A stretch of DNA of 64,000 nt, from positions 23,581 through 87,580 of the forward strand of contig JBEKBO010000005.1 in NCBI GenBank assembly GCA_050015355.1, in the 5' to 3' direction. Position numbers and translations under genes: made by a program. Positions 63,081 through 64,000 of this stretch are shown here, one piece after another. The stretch's first letter is position 1. The number at the start of each line of letters is the position of its first letter. Source of the DNA: CAWBRT01 sp050015355 (GTDB taxonomy: Bacteria; Acidobacteriota; Terriglobia; Terriglobales; Acidobacteriaceae). Below the pieces are notes generated by a model. That model searched no databases, was not told the DNA's origin, and worked only from the letters and a program-made list of their open reading frames with translations.

Positions 63081-63920
63081 GTGGTTCCTGTGGCGAACAT
63101 AATAATGTTAGAAGAACACAACAAAGTCGCTGCTGCTGGCGAATCGCCGAAACCTCGGTGTGCCGTATATGCACGGTATTCGTCGGAGTTGCAACGCAAG
63201 ACCTCAATAGAAGACCAGATTCGCAACTGTCGTGTGGCAGCGGAGAAGAATGACTGGGTCATTCTCGACCGATACATCCGTTCGGATTCCGAACTGACGG
63301 GGCGCACGCTCGTCGGTCGTGACGGCCTAGCCGAGTTGATTCGGCTCGCCACAGCGAAGCCCCGCCCCTTCGACCTGATTCTGGTAGATGATACCTCCCG
63401 CTTCGGTCGATACCTACCTGATGTTCTTCGGGAAAGCGACAGGCTCGCCCACCATGGAGTAGGGCTGTATTTCGTTAGCGACCGCCTCGACTCCCGTGAC
63501 GAGACTTTCCGTTTCGCCTACATCATCAAGGGCATCGGAGATGAGCAGTATGTTCGTGGCTTAAGCCAAAAAGTACATCGTGGGCAAGAGGGTGCTATTC
63601 GCAGGGGCTACACAGCGGGTGGAATTTGCTACGGGTATAAGAACAAGTCCATACCAGACCCAGAACACGGCGGCAGGGGCGCCACGGTGCGTCTACTTGG
63701 CGTCGAGCGGGAAATCATTCCTGAAGAAGCTGAAATTATCCGGCGCATCATGGAGATGCGTGCAACAGGGCTAGGCTACGGCAGCATATGTAAGACACTG
63801 CGGACAGAGGGAGTGCCTGCTCCAGAACGAAAATACAACGGGAAGACTGAGCAGCGCTGGTATCCATCGGCAATCAAGGAATGGGGGTATTTACTTGACG
63901 CCACCGAACGCAAGATGTAG
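63081..63920 (+). CDS. Serine site-specific recombinase, C-terminus lost
   Basis: 279 residues from GTG 63081 (ATG 63105 is possible). Resolvase/invertase catalytic domain with nucleophile serine in VYARYSSELQRKTSIEDQ, the arginine-rich VDDTSRFGRYLPDVL block, and the start of the recombinase domain (GYTAGGICYGYKNKSIPDPE). In such proteins the phrase WYPSAIKE is followed by a repeat of ~200 more residues (zinc ribbon and coiled coil); here it turns into WGYLLDATERKM and a stop. I read this as an insertion that truncated the gene. It is probably the integrase of the accessory region and would be inactive or reduced. Confidence 0.85.
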   Translation: MVPVANIIMLEEHNKVAAAGESPKPRCAVYARYSSELQRKTSIEDQIRNCRVAAEKNDWVILDRYIRSDSELTGRTLVGRDGLAELIRLATAKPRPFDLILVDDTSRFGRYLPDVLRESDRLAHHGVGLYFVSDRLDSRDETFRFAYIIKGIGDEQYVRGLSQKVHRGQEGAIRRGYTAGGICYGYKNKSIPDPEHGGRGATVRLLGVEREIIPEEAEIIRRIMEMRATGLGYGSICKTLRTEGVPAPERKYNGKTEQRWYPSAIKEWGYLLDATERKM

Positions 63921-64000
63921 TGTCCGGGGCTGTGAGCGAGGATTACCCGAGGACATTGCTCGAGGTGGAACGGCGCTTCAGCCGCGAGCAGGCCTGCGCC
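63885..64000 (+). mobile_element. Left end of an IS1595/ISXO2-like insertion sequence
   Basis: The recombinase frame loses family resemblance at about 63885, where GGGGGTATTTACTTGACG begins; this would be the terminal inverted repeat. Twenty or so bases later a transposase frame opens. The right end lies outside the window, so neither the mate repeat nor the target duplication can be checked. Confidence 0.5.
63932..64000 (+). CDS. IS1595/ISXO2-family transposase, N-terminal fragment
   Basis: The GTG at 63932 opens a frame of 23 codons to the window edge: EDYPRTLLEVERRFSREQAC, the standard start of ISXO2-like transposases (YPRTLLEFERRF...EEAC) that precedes their zinc ribbon. Only this start is visible; the DDE-type catalytic domain would lie beyond. 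It is in the same orientation as the recombinase it seems to interrupt. Confidence 0.7.
   Translation, partial: MSEDYPRTLLEVERRFSREQACA

Overview
The window looks like chromosomal DNA of a GC-rich, Gram-negative, probably Acidobacteriota (Terriglobia/Koribacter-like) bacterium. The evidence is outer-membrane barrels with signal peptides, system II (ResBC) cytochrome c maturation, a B. subtilis-type PurF/PurL pair, a dnaG-rpoD block, MutS2, and a dense scatter of small palindromic repeats of the kind I associate with acidobacterial genomes. The phylum is an inference from gene content; there is no rRNA in the window.

Region 1 (1-15.7 kb) is the most interesting. A minus-strand cluster encodes, in transcription order, a 16-heme c-type cytochrome, a six-bladed NHL propeller, a secreted tetraheme cytochrome, a strong intrinsic terminator, a PpiC/SurA-type prolyl isomerase, a ~610-residue outer-membrane beta-barrel and a second NHL protein that runs off the window. 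This set (small tetraheme cytochrome + barrel + prolyl isomerase + NHL proteins + periplasmic multiheme cytochrome) resembles the neighbourhoods of the Geobacter polymeric cytochromes OmcE and OmcS. I propose an extracellular cytochrome nanowire / electron conduit locus. Divergently transcribed are the cytochrome c assembly genes resB and ccsA/resC, then a histidine kinase and a sigma-54 response regulator, and a divergent hemA; hemB lies at 53.6 kb.

Region 2 (16-26 kb) holds ogt, an OmpA-like coiled-coil protein, a dGTPase, a large secreted TPR protein, and a tightly coupled four-gene operon (GT-C-like membrane protein plus three exported proteins). Region 3 (26.3-36.8 kb) is a plus-strand exopolysaccharide locus: a giant TPR/outer-membrane barrel fusion, GT4, a nucleotidyltransferase/beta-helix protein, a STAS protein, a flippase, a ParB-like protein, a proline-rich exported protein and a thymidylate-kinase-like protein, closed by a clear terminator.

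Region 4 (36.8-56.9 kb) is mostly housekeeping: purF, purL, dnaB, rpoD, dnaG, an HD hydrolase, mutS2, hemB and a CocE-type hydrolase. It also has an exported protein, a small outer-membrane barrel, an AT-richer HEPN-like protein and, at 42.9-43.5 kb, a gene-poor stretch rich in stem-loops that ends in a strong minus-strand terminator (candidate structured RNA).

Region 5 (56.9-64 kb) is accessory DNA: a HELGH metallopeptidase, a 5'-truncated E1/ThiF remnant next to a JAB/JAMM peptidase, a run of small phage-like genes driven by a perfect consensus promoter, a metallophosphoesterase, and a serine recombinase whose reading frame seems to be cut by an IS1595/ISXO2-like insertion that continues past the window edge. 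Two dispersed repeat families run through the whole window; one of them is also found in frame inside at least three protein-coding genes.
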